Positions 1 to 6,797 of a stretch of 64,000 nucleotides of DNA are shown here, in pieces (within the stretch, counting starts at the first letter, position 1; every line of letters begins with the position of its first letter). The notes under the pieces are model-generated. The model worked only from the letters and a program-made list of their open reading frames with translations. It was not told the DNA's origin and ran no database searches. Source of the DNA: Phaeobacter sp. G2 (GTDB lineage Bacteria > Pseudomonadota > Alphaproteobacteria > Rhodobacterales > Rhodobacteraceae); the NCBI GenBank assembly GCA_025163595.1, contig CP104100.1, positions 3,348,001-3,412,000 on the forward strand, read 5' to 3'. Both the position numbers and the translations under genes were made by a program.

Positions 1-349
1 CCAAGGTCTGCGCCTCAACGCCCTGGGTACTGTCCACCACCAAAAGCGAGCCTTCAACCGCGCGCATCGAGCGGGAGACCTCATAGGCAAAATCGACGTG
101 ACCCGGCGTGTCGATGAGGTTGAGCACATAGGTCTCGCCATCATCCGCCTTGTAATCAATCCGTACTGTGTTGGCCTTGATGGTGATGCCACGCTCGCGC
201 TCGATATCCATACTATCAAGCAGCTGCGCCTTCATATCACGATCCTCCACCGTGCCCGTCTCTTGGATGAGCCGGTCAGCGAGGGTGGATTTGCCATGGT
301 CAATATGGGCGACGATGGAGAAATTGCGGATTTTGGCGAGATCAGTCAT
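1..349 (-). CDS. lepA: Elongation factor 4 (LepA), N-terminal part
   Basis: This is the first 116 codons of the ribosome-bound GTPase LepA/EF4, which back-translocates stalled ribosomes; the rest lies left of the window. The start reads [20 protein letters not shown], with the G1 P-loop AHIDHGKS, then the switch-I region [15 protein letters not shown] and the G3 motif DTPGHVDF. The short N-terminus that goes straight into the G domain, and the [13 protein letters not shown] signature, separate it from EF-G and TypA. ATG at 349 is the only start that fits. It is divergent from the small ORF at 448, with about 100 bases between that hold a 6-bp dyad. Confidence 0.95.
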   Translation of the reverse strand, partial: MTDLAKIRNFSIVAHIDHGKSTLADRLIQETGTVEDRDMKAQLLDSMDIERERGITIKANTVRIDYKADDGETYVLNLIDTPGHVDFAYEVSRSMRAVEGSLLVVDSTQGVEAQTL

Positions 350-402
350 GATCAGGCATATGATTTGGATTCTTGTCTTGGTCAAGCGCGCGTCTATGCT
401 GC

Positions 403-419
403 GGTGAAGTTATTTCACC
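403..419. promoter_or_regulatory. Dyad in the lepA upstream region
   Basis: GGTGAA and TTCACC are perfect 6-base arms around a 5-base AT-rich centre, in the spacer between lepA and the divergent small ORF. The form is that of a dimeric repressor site, but no regulator can be named. Confidence 0.3.
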
Positions 420-447
420 AAATCGACAGTCAAAGGCGAATTTGAAC

Positions 448-708
448 GTGACAGATGAGGACAAGATCGTAGATTTAGACCAGCTGGAAACCTGGCTGCA
501 AACCCAGGATGTGCGGATCAGCCGCGCCATCGCCGCCCGCGCATCCCTGCGCAGTCTGCCCGCGCTCATGGCAGTGTCCGATCAAATCATCAACAAAACC
601 GCAGGCGCCGAATTGCTTTTAGCTGGACTACGGGCGACGCTCATATCTGGGGTTGGGAGCACCTGCCCAACCCCAGATATGAAGCGAATAGAAGACGCCG
701 CCCGCTGA
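448..708 (+). CDS. Hypothetical protein of 86 aa, possibly a gene remnant
   Basis: I do not recognise this protein. The GTG at 448 follows an AAAGG sequence at suitable distance and begins an acidic, helical N-terminus (TDEDKIVDLDQLETWLQTQD) followed by an Ala/Arg/Leu-rich stretch. The last third is encoded by a 17-bp perfect inverted repeat (641-682), so the C-terminus is probably the product of an inserted or degraded sequence rather than of selection on protein. It may be the 5' remnant of a longer gene. No signal peptide or membrane segment is visible. The start and even the coding status are uncertain. Confidence 0.45.
   Translation: MTDEDKIVDLDQLETWLQTQDVRISRAIAARASLRSLPALMAVSDQIINKTAGAELLLAGLRATLISGVGSTCPTPDMKRIEDAAR
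641..682. repeat. Perfect 17-bp inverted repeat with 8-base loop
   Basis: Left arm TCATATCTGGGGTTGGG at 641-657 and its exact reverse complement at 666-682, with loop AGCACCTG. Allowing one bulge, the pairing extends to about 20 bp. It lies inside the small ORF and has no T-tract, so it is not a normal terminator. Confidence 0.8.
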
Positions 709-1069
709 TAAACCTTGGACTTGTACACCTCTCTCTTGGAACCCCGCCCGTCACGCATGTGGAGGGCACGCGTCCGTCCGCCCCACGGCGGGCGCGTTCC
801 GCACCCACCCGGACGAACGCTCATCGTGAATTCGAACCCAAACCACCTAAACCTATCGAAATCAGCCTATTTCAACCAGCTTCCACTATAGCGTTGCACC
901 TCCCAAAGGTCAGGCACTGCCCTCGCATATCACTTGTTCAGTCCCGAACCCGGCAAAATCCTGCGCATTTCTGAATGGTTTTTAACCAATATTGAATCTC
1001 GTCGCACCTTTCGCCATATTCGCTCAAATCCGGGCATGCGATCCGGGGCTAAATTTCGAGGGACATCTG
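709..1069. other. Intergenic region, no gene seen
   Basis: About 360 bases without a convincing ORF, tRNA or terminator. The left part (720-830) is GC-rich with short imperfect inverted repeats around CGTCCG and CGGACG. The right part (965-1010) is AT-rich and is the likely promoter region of the secreted protein at 1070. Confidence 0.5.
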
Positions 1070-1411
1070 ATGACATTGCTGCCCACCTCCCTGCGCTCTG
1101 CGGGGCTTTGTGCCGTATTGGCCGCCCAAGTTTTCACCGCGCAGATGGTTCTGGTGCAGCCTGCCCAGGCTGGTGCCATTGAACGCGCCTGCCGCAGTTC
1201 TGATCGCTCTGCCGTCAGCCCCTCCCTGTGTCGCTGCATCCAGAAGGTGGCCAATGTACAGCTGACCTCCTCTGAGCGCAAAACCGTCTCCAGATGGTTT
1301 GGCGATCCCCATCAGGCCCAGGTGGTGCGCCAGTCCAGCAACCACCGCGATGAACAGCTGTGGCAGCGCTATAAGCTCTTTGGCGACACCGCTGCCAAAA
1401 CCTGCGGTTAA
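1070..1411 (+). CDS. Small secreted Cys-containing protein
   Basis: The 113-aa product has a Sec-type signal peptide: Thr/Leu start, a hydrophobic core (LCAVLAAQVFTAQMVLV) and a likely cleavage site after QPAQAGA. The mature part carries RACRSS and SLCRCIQKVAN and ends in a Cys, which suggests a periplasmic protein with disulfides. Similar small proteins in Roseobacter genomes have sometimes been labelled 'arginine transporter' without a basis visible here. I chose the ATG at 1070, not the upstream Met at 992, because GAGGG sits just upstream and the signal peptide then starts at residue 1. Function unknown. Confidence 0.75.
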   Translation: MTLLPTSLRSAGLCAVLAAQVFTAQMVLVQPAQAGAIERACRSSDRSAVSPSLCRCIQKVANVQLTSSERKTVSRWFGDPHQAQVVRQSSNHRDEQLWQRYKLFGDTAAKTCG

Positions 1412-1638
1412 CCACCAGCTCTTTGCCCCTGCTGCGCAACGCAATAGATTTTACAAAACCAAATCGCTGCGCCTGTGCAACTGCCTCTCCCCATGCCCCC
1501 ACAGGTACGGCGCCGCTAGGCTGCTCCTGCGCTGCCCTGCGCCACGTTAGGGGGAACAGCAGCCAGATTAGCCCCCTTGACCCTGCGGCAGGCGGTGGGG
1601 AAACTACGCTGAGATAATAGTTTTGTTGGAGTAACGGT

Positions 1639-2610
1639 ATGTTGATCAAAGGGGTCACCCTCAGGGGGCTCGAGGTGTTCGAGGCCCTGGCAAAGACCGG
1701 ATCCGTTGCTCAGACCGCCGAAGTGACAGGGTTGAGCCAACCTGCTGTCAGCCAACAACTGCGAAACCTTGAAAAGGCGCTCGGAACGGATCTTGTCGAT
1801 CACGGCCGCCGCCCCATGGTGCCAACCTCCGCCGGGCGCAATTTCCTGGCCCGCACACAGGCGGTGCTGTCCGAGCTGCGCCTGGCGCAGAGCGAGTTGT
1901 CGATGATGGATCTGAGCCACCTGCCGGCGCTCTCCATCGGGTTGATTGATGACTTTGACAACGACCTGACCCCACGCCTGGCCACCGCCCTCGCCGAAAG
2001 CCTCACCGAGTGCCGCTTCAAGATGATCACCGCCTCCAGCCATGACATCCTGCGCGCCATTGAGGCGGATGAGATCCACCTTGCCGTGACCGCCACCACC
2101 GACGAGCCACAGCAGGGGTTGATCGAGTTCCCCCTGGTGCGTGATCCGTTTATTCTGGTCACTCCCAAGGGCTTTATTCACGACCCACAGGCGCCGATTG
2201 GCCAGCTCGAACAGCTGCCGTTTCTGCGCTATGCGGCCGACCAGATGATCTCGCAACAAATCGAGGCGCAGATCAGCCAGCAAGACATCACCTTTGAAAA
2301 CCGCTTTGAGGTTGGCTCCCACCTGGCGCTGATGGCCATGGTGGCCCGCCATATTGGCTGGGCGGTGACAACGCCACTTGGCTATATGCGGGCGGCCCGG
2401 TTCCATGATGACATCGACGCCTTGCCGCTGCCCTTTGGCAAGGCTGCGCGGCGGATTTCCCTCTTCGCCAGCAAGGACTGGGCCGACCAATTGCCCCGCA
2501 CCGTTGCCCAAACCACCAAAGGCCTGATTAAGCGCCAGATGGTAAATCCAGCCATCGTCAAGCTGCCTTGGCTGGCGCAGGATTTTCAAGTGCTCGACGA
2601 GTTGAGCTGA
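1639..2610 (+). CDS. LysR-family transcriptional regulator
   Basis: A 323-aa LysR-type regulator of usual length. The N-terminal winged HTH (about residues 7-65) reads LRGLEVFEALAKTGSVAQTA then GLSQPAVSQQLRNLEKALG, the classic LTTR pattern. The rest is the two-lobed effector domain (LSIGLIDDFDNDLTPRLATA onward). GGAG lies 8 bases before the ATG at 1639. The target is unknown: LTTRs often control a divergent neighbour, but the gene on the left is co-oriented. It converges with the phosphatase gene, with only 9 bases between the stops. Confidence 0.9.
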   Translation: MLIKGVTLRGLEVFEALAKTGSVAQTAEVTGLSQPAVSQQLRNLEKALGTDLVDHGRRPMVPTSAGRNFLARTQAVLSELRLAQSELSMMDLSHLPALSIGLIDDFDNDLTPRLATALAESLTECRFKMITASSHDILRAIEADEIHLAVTATTDEPQQGLIEFPLVRDPFILVTPKGFIHDPQAPIGQLEQLPFLRYAADQMISQQIEAQISQQDITFENRFEVGSHLALMAMVARHIGWAVTTPLGYMRAARFHDDIDALPLPFGKAARRISLFASKDWADQLPRTVAQTTKGLIKRQMVNPAIVKLPWLAQDFQVLDELS

Positions 2611-2619
2611 GCTGGCGTT

Positions 2620-3144
2620 TCACCGCCCCGGCTCCGCCTCACCCTGCGTCACAGCCCGCACCAGCCCCGCTGCAGCCAGTTCAATCAGGTCCAGACAGCC
2701 GTCAAAATCCCGCGTGTAATAGGGGTCCGGGACATGATCCATTGCCGCCTCTGGCGCAAAACGGGTGAACAGCTGAACCGGGGTCTGATTGCCAGCGGGG
2801 CGCAGGGCCTCGATGTTGTCCAGATTGTTTTGGTCCATCGCCAGGATCAGGTCAAAATCGCTAAAATCCGACGGGCTGAACTGGCGCGCCCGCAGATCTG
2901 AAACATCAAGGCCACGCCGCTTCATGGCCTGCTGCATTGCCCCGTAGGGCGGCGCGCCCACGTGGTAGTCGGCAGTCCCCGCACTGTCGCATGTGACACT
3001 GGAACAAAGCGCACGAAACACCCCTTGCGCGGCAGGCGAGCGGCAAATATTGCCCAAGCAGACAAACAGAATTTTTCTCGAATTTTGACCGAAGTCTTGA
3101 TCCAGGTTTTGACTGGCCTCAAGCCTTGTGGGACGCTGGCGCAT
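2620..3144 (-). CDS. Low-molecular-weight protein-tyrosine phosphatase
   Basis: Cytoplasmic phosphatase that removes phosphate from protein tyrosines (some relatives act on arginine). The P-loop C-x5-R is present as CLGNICRS, with nucleophile Cys29 and Arg35, and the general-acid loop DPYY lies near the C-terminus. The product is 174 aa, slightly longer than the usual 150-160 because of about 22 residues before KILFVCLGN. ATG at 3144 is preferred because an AGGAGGAG ribosome-binding site precedes it; the reading frame stays open further upstream, but that part overlaps cobB. It is divergent from cobB (45 bases). Confidence 0.92.
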   Translation of the reverse strand: MRQRPTRLEASQNLDQDFGQNSRKILFVCLGNICRSPAAQGVFRALCSSVTCDSAGTADYHVGAPPYGAMQQAMKRRGLDVSDLRARQFSPSDFSDFDLILAMDQNNLDNIEALRPAGNQTPVQLFTRFAPEAAMDHVPDPYYTRDFDGCLDLIELAAAGLVRAVTQGEAEPGR

Positions 3145-3189
3145 GACCTCTCCTCCTGGGGAATTTATCAAGGTAAAGGTTACATCTAA

Positions 3190-3891
3190 ATGCAAGTGAT
3201 GTCCGATAAAATTGTCATTCTGACCGGGGCGGGGATCTCCGCAGAAAGTGGCCTTGGCACCTTTCGCGACGAAGGCGGCCTGTGGGCACAACACCGGATT
3301 GAAGATGTCGCCACCCCCGAAGGTTTTGCCCGCGACCCCATTCTGGTGCACGAATTCTACAATGCCCGCCGGGCCCAGGCCGCCGAGGCACAGCCCAACG
3401 CCGGTCATCAGGCGCTGGCGCAGCTGGCGGCGCAACATCCCGGCGAGGTCGTTGTGATCACCCAAAACGTTGATGACCTGCATGAAAAGGCCGGCAGCCA
3501 AGGGGTTATCCATATGCATGGCACCCTGTCAGGCGCGCTCTGCTCCGCCTGTGGCCACCGCTGGCAGGCGGCGCTGGCGATGCAGCCACAGGACAGCTGC
3601 CCACATTGCGCTGGCACCACCACGCGTCCCGATGTGGTCTGGTTCGGAGAAATCCCCTACGCCATGCAAACCATCGAAACCCATCTGGCGGAGGCCGATC
3701 TCTTTGTATCGATTGGCACCTCGGCGCAGGTCTACCCGGCTGCAAATTTTGTCCAAGCCGCAGCAGAAACCGGTGCGAGAACGCTCGAGTTCAATCTCGA
3801 ACCCTCGGCCATGGCCACACGGTTCGACGACTGTCGCTACGGCCCGGCCAGCAAAACCCTGCCCCGCTGGGTTGCAGAAATCCTAGGGTAA
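3190..3891 (+). CDS. cobB: NAD-dependent protein deacylase (sirtuin CobB)
   Basis: Removes acyl groups from protein lysines with consumption of NAD. The 233-aa product has the NAD-binding motif GAGISAESGLGTFR (13-26), the TQNVDDLHEKAG segment, catalytic His110, a zinc site of four cysteines (118, 121, 137, 140) and the GTSAQVYPA motif. Tyr57 and Arg60 match the Y-x2-R pair that lets class III sirtuins take succinyl- and malonyl-lysine, so desuccinylation is likely as well as deacetylation. Met4 at 3199 is an alternative start. Confidence 0.95.
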   Translation: MQVMSDKIVILTGAGISAESGLGTFRDEGGLWAQHRIEDVATPEGFARDPILVHEFYNARRAQAAEAQPNAGHQALAQLAAQHPGEVVVITQNVDDLHEKAGSQGVIHMHGTLSGALCSACGHRWQAALAMQPQDSCPHCAGTTTRPDVVWFGEIPYAMQTIETHLAEADLFVSIGTSAQVYPAANFVQAAAETGARTLEFNLEPSAMATRFDDCRYGPASKTLPRWVAEILG

Positions 3892-3945
3892 CCTCGGCCG
3901 CCGCAGGCGACCCACTGAAACCCGCCTGCCCTATGAGCCTGGACG

Positions 3946-3974
3946 GCAAAAAGCCCGCCACCAGGGCGGGCTTT
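3946..3974 (-). terminator. Rho-independent terminator of the copper operon
   Basis: A 10-bp stem (3950-3959 with 3965-3974, loop ACCAG) gives a run of five T on the minus strand, 65 bases beyond the PCuAC stop. It may also slow transcripts leaving cobB. Confidence 0.75.
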
Positions 3975-4038
3975 GGGCGCGAAGGAGGGCTGCAGCGCAG
4001 CCTGACGCCGCGCCCGCCCCACTGTTACAAACAGCCGC

Positions 4039-4518
4039 TTAATTAGAGTGCTTCATATGACCGCCTTGGCCCGGCTTGCGCTCCAGATCAACTGGGATCT
4101 CGATGCTGATCTCACCGGCGTTTTTGAACACCAGAGTGACAGGCACCATGTCGCCATGTTCCAGCGACTGGTTCAGCCCCATGAACATCACGTGATCTCC
4201 GCCACGCTGCAACATGTGGCTGCCCTCGGCGGGGATCGCAAACCCCTCCTCCACATGCACCATCTTCATCACACCATCGCCGCTTTCCATATGGGTGTGC
4301 AGCTCAACACGCTTGGCAATGTCAGAGCGCGCGTCGATCAGTTGATCGTCCTCGGTGCCCATATTCATGATCTCCATGAAGGCCGCGCCGCTCGTGGACA
4401 TTTTAGCCGACACGCGGGCATATTGATCATGCACCATGATCTTGGCGCCTTCAGCAGTGGCCGCCCCAGCAAGTGACACAGCGGCAACTGCCGCAAACAA
4501 TACGGATTTCAGGGACAT
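4039..4518 (-). CDS. Copper chaperone PCu(A)C family protein
   Basis: A 159-aa periplasmic copper(I) carrier that helps load the CuA site of cytochrome oxidase. The signal peptide (SLKSVLFAAVAAVSLAGAAT, cleavage near TAEGA) is followed by a cupredoxin-like domain rich in Met and His, including ELHTHM, MKMVHV and a C-terminal GGHMKHSN tail; the family's H-M-x10-M-x21-H-x-M pattern fits in outline. Start ATG 4518 has AAAGGAG at the right distance. It lies downstream of the DUF2946-like gene in the same direction, and the two probably work together in copper supply. Confidence 0.88.
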   Translation of the reverse strand: MSLKSVLFAAVAAVSLAGAATAEGAKIMVHDQYARVSAKMSTSGAAFMEIMNMGTEDDQLIDARSDIAKRVELHTHMESGDGVMKMVHVEEGFAIPAEGSHMLQRGGDHVMFMGLNQSLEHGDMVPVTLVFKNAGEISIEIPVDLERKPGQGGHMKHSN

Positions 4519-4630
4519 TTCTGTCTCCTTTCTTTCAGGGTTAGGAAATTCTTTGGGTAGATCTTGCAGCCCGTCCACCCGTCAGCCAGGCAGGATTACA
4601 GGCGGTCAGGCTCTTCGTTGGACAGCTATA

Positions 4631-4981
4631 TCAGCCGCAGCGCGGCGGCGCCCGTGCTGTCGCGGCAAGCCGCATCACAGGGCTGGAGCCCACAGCGCCC
4701 AATAGGCGGTCAAAGGCCTGCCCGGCATAGGCTGGCAGCACCACAGCATCCGGCCCCGCAACAGCATCCAGCAGATGCATCACACAGTCCGGACAAAAAT
4801 GCGGCGCCTTGGTGGGTTGGCCATCTTCATCGACATAGATGGTGACCGGACCCGTTCCGGAACAAATCACCATCTGACCACTGGCATCACGGGCGCCCTG
4901 CGCACTGGCTGAGGCATGCCCCGTCAGGGTCACCACCAGGGCCAGCATCAAGGCCAGAGATATCCGCAGGAATCGTGCCAT
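4631..4981 (-). CDS. DUF2946-like secreted protein, copper-associated
   Basis: A 116-aa protein with an N-terminal signal peptide (RFLRISLALMLALVVTLTG, Ala-rich cleavage region ASASAQG). The mature part has an HFCPDC motif, with Cys-x2-Cys after a His, as in DUF2946 proteins found beside copper genes; a preceding ICSG adds a third Cys. I infer metal binding in the periplasm from the motif and from the PCuAC gene that follows 112 bases downstream. Met at 4981 begins the signal peptide directly, so the longer frame to 5089 was rejected. Confidence 0.7.
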   Translation of the reverse strand: MARFLRISLALMLALVVTLTGHASASAQGARDASGQMVICSGTGPVTIYVDEDGQPTKAPHFCPDCVMHLLDAVAGPDAVVLPAYAGQAFDRLLGAVGSSPVMRLAATARAPPRCG

Positions 4982-5100
4982 GGCAAATGATATGCCTTTG
5001 CCGCAGCAGAGCCGCAAGGTGAAATGTCCTGAACCCGGAACGGCAAAACGCCGCGCATCTTCTCGATGCACGGCGCTGCAAATTCTCATGTGATCAAAGA

Positions 5101-5391
5101 TCAGGCTGCGGCGGCTTGTGCCTTGGCGATCTCTTTTTTCACTTTCAGGGCACCTGTGGACAGCTCATCGTCCTTGGCTTTTGCCAGGAAAGCATCCAGA
5201 CCACCGCGGTGGTCAACGGTGCGCAGCGCAGCAGCTGAGATCTTCAGCTTGATGCCGCGACCCAGAGTCTCGGACTGCAGGGTCACATCGTTCAGGTTTG
5301 GCAGAAACCGACGACGAGTTCTGTTTTTAGCATGGCTGACATTGTTGCCAGTCATCGGGCCTTTTCCGGTCAGTTCGCAACGGCGCGACAT
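5101..5391 (-). CDS. rpmB: 50S ribosomal protein L28
   Basis: Large-subunit protein bL28, 96 aa. The start [20 protein letters not shown] followed by [15 protein letters not shown] is diagnostic. The length and the Ala-rich tail (AKAQAAAA) match alphaproteobacterial L28. ATG at 5391 follows GGATGAACC. The leader is about 95 bases if the promoter at 5496-5524 is right. It is followed on the same strand, after 119 bases, by the DUF2946-like gene, which probably has its own promoter. Confidence 0.97.
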   Translation of the reverse strand: MSRRCELTGKGPMTGNNVSHAKNRTRRRFLPNLNDVTLQSETLGRGIKLKISAAALRTVDHRGGLDAFLAKAKDDELSTGALKVKKEIAKAQAAAA

Positions 5392-5495
5392 AGGTTCATC
5401 CTTCGTATCTGGGGCAGCACCCGAGGATTCCCCCGAATCGTCTGCAAATCTCAAAGGGCGCGGCCAAGAGCCAACGCCCGAAAACTGGTTGGATG

Positions 5496-5524
5496 CGTTT
5501 AGGAGGAATCGCCCCAAGGGTCAA
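5496..5524 (-). promoter_or_regulatory. Predicted sigma-70 promoter of rpmB
   Basis: On the minus strand, TTGACC (5519-5524), 17 bases, then TAAACG (5496-5501). The -35 box is good and the -10 is weak. Confidence 0.4.
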
Positions 5525-5672
5525 GCCATATGCTGGGGTTTTATGGCCCTGCACCAATGAAATGGCTCAGGCCCGCTCCAACCTGTGATTTTCAACCGAT
5601 CTATAGGCCTGTCTTGCCCACTTGGCCATCCCCATTTGGCCAGTGCCTGTCTCCAGCTGCACCTGTTGCCAC

Positions 5673-6653
5673 CTAGCCTGCAACGCCAAGCCCTTTCAGC
5701 ATCTCCTGTGCTGCGGCCGTTGGCGACACCGCCCCCTGCGCCACCTGATCCGACAATTCTGTCATGCGGCCCTGCGCCCAGGGGGTCTTGAGCCGCGCCA
5801 ACAGGGCCTGGCGCACATCCTCAGCAAACCAGTAGCGCGCCTGCTGCGCACGCGTGCCGCTCCAATGGCCCTTGTCCTGGCGCCATTCCACCAGGGTTTT
5901 CATATCAGCCCAGGCGCTGTCCAACCCGGCTTCTTGCAGCGCCGAAACGGTCTGCGCCTTAGGGTAGCCTTCGGGGTCCTGCGGGCGTTTACGCAGCAGC
6001 CGTAACGCGCCAGAATAATCGGCACAGGTGCGCATGGCGGCGGATTTCAGATCCCCATCGGCCTTGTTGACCAGAATGATATCCGCCATTTCCATGATCC
6101 CCCGCTTGACCCCCTGCAATTCATCGCCCCCCGCAGGTGCCAGCAGCAACAGGAACAGGTCCGACATCTGCGCTACCACGGTTTCAGATTGGCCAACGCC
6201 CACGGTCTCAATCAGAACCACATCAAATCCAGCCGCCTCGCACAGAGCCACCGCCTCGCGGGTGCGCCGCGCCACCCCGCCCAGATTGGTCTGGCTCGGC
6301 GAGGGCCGGATAAAGGCGGCCTTCTGGCGGCTCAGCTGTTCCATCCGGGTTTTGTCGCCCAGAATGGACCCCCCCGTACGGGCAGAGCTCGGATCCACCG
6401 CCAGCACCGCCACCCGCAGCCCCTGGGCCACCAACATCATGCCAAAGCTCTCGATAAAGGTGGATTTCCCCACCCCGGGCGTACCTGACAGACCAATGCG
6501 CAGCGCTTGCCGCCCGGATTTCGCCAGGAGATCCAACAGCTCGGTTGCGGCCACCCGGTGATCATCGCGGCCGCTTTCGACCAGAGTGATGGCCCGCGCC
6601 AGCGCCCGGCGATCCCCGCTTAGGATTTTCTCACTCAGCTCGGCGGTCTTCAT
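5673..6653 (-). CDS. meaB: Methylmalonyl-CoA mutase-associated GTPase MeaB
   Basis: G3E-family P-loop GTPase that gates cofactor B12 delivery to methylmalonyl-CoA mutase and protects it. The 326-aa product has Walker A GTPGVGKSTF, the switch sequence DPSSARTGGSILGDKTRM, the ETVGVGQSE motif, and the NKAD base-recognition motif. ATG at 6653 was taken over the upstream Met (6683) because the protein then begins as the family does (MKTAELSEKILSGDRRALAR). It is divergent from hrpB. Methylmalonyl-CoA epimerase, from the same pathway, lies at 38309. Confidence 0.95.
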   Translation of the reverse strand: MKTAELSEKILSGDRRALARAITLVESGRDDHRVAATELLDLLAKSGRQALRIGLSGTPGVGKSTFIESFGMMLVAQGLRVAVLAVDPSSARTGGSILGDKTRMEQLSRQKAAFIRPSPSQTNLGGVARRTREAVALCEAAGFDVVLIETVGVGQSETVVAQMSDLFLLLLAPAGGDELQGVKRGIMEMADIILVNKADGDLKSAAMRTCADYSGALRLLRKRPQDPEGYPKAQTVSALQEAGLDSAWADMKTLVEWRQDKGHWSGTRAQQARYWFAEDVRQALLARLKTPWAQGRMTELSDQVAQGAVSPTAAAQEMLKGLGVAG

Positions 6654-6797
6654 GCCCGGTCTCCAATATTGAACAGCTCGCAAAATTTCTGCCCTAATTG
6701 ACGCAGGCCCGAACCCCTTGTCCAGTGCGAAGCTGCCGCAGGGCGGGCATTATGCAGCAGGCTGGACCCCGGCGTGCTCTTTGGCGATAAGCAGGCC

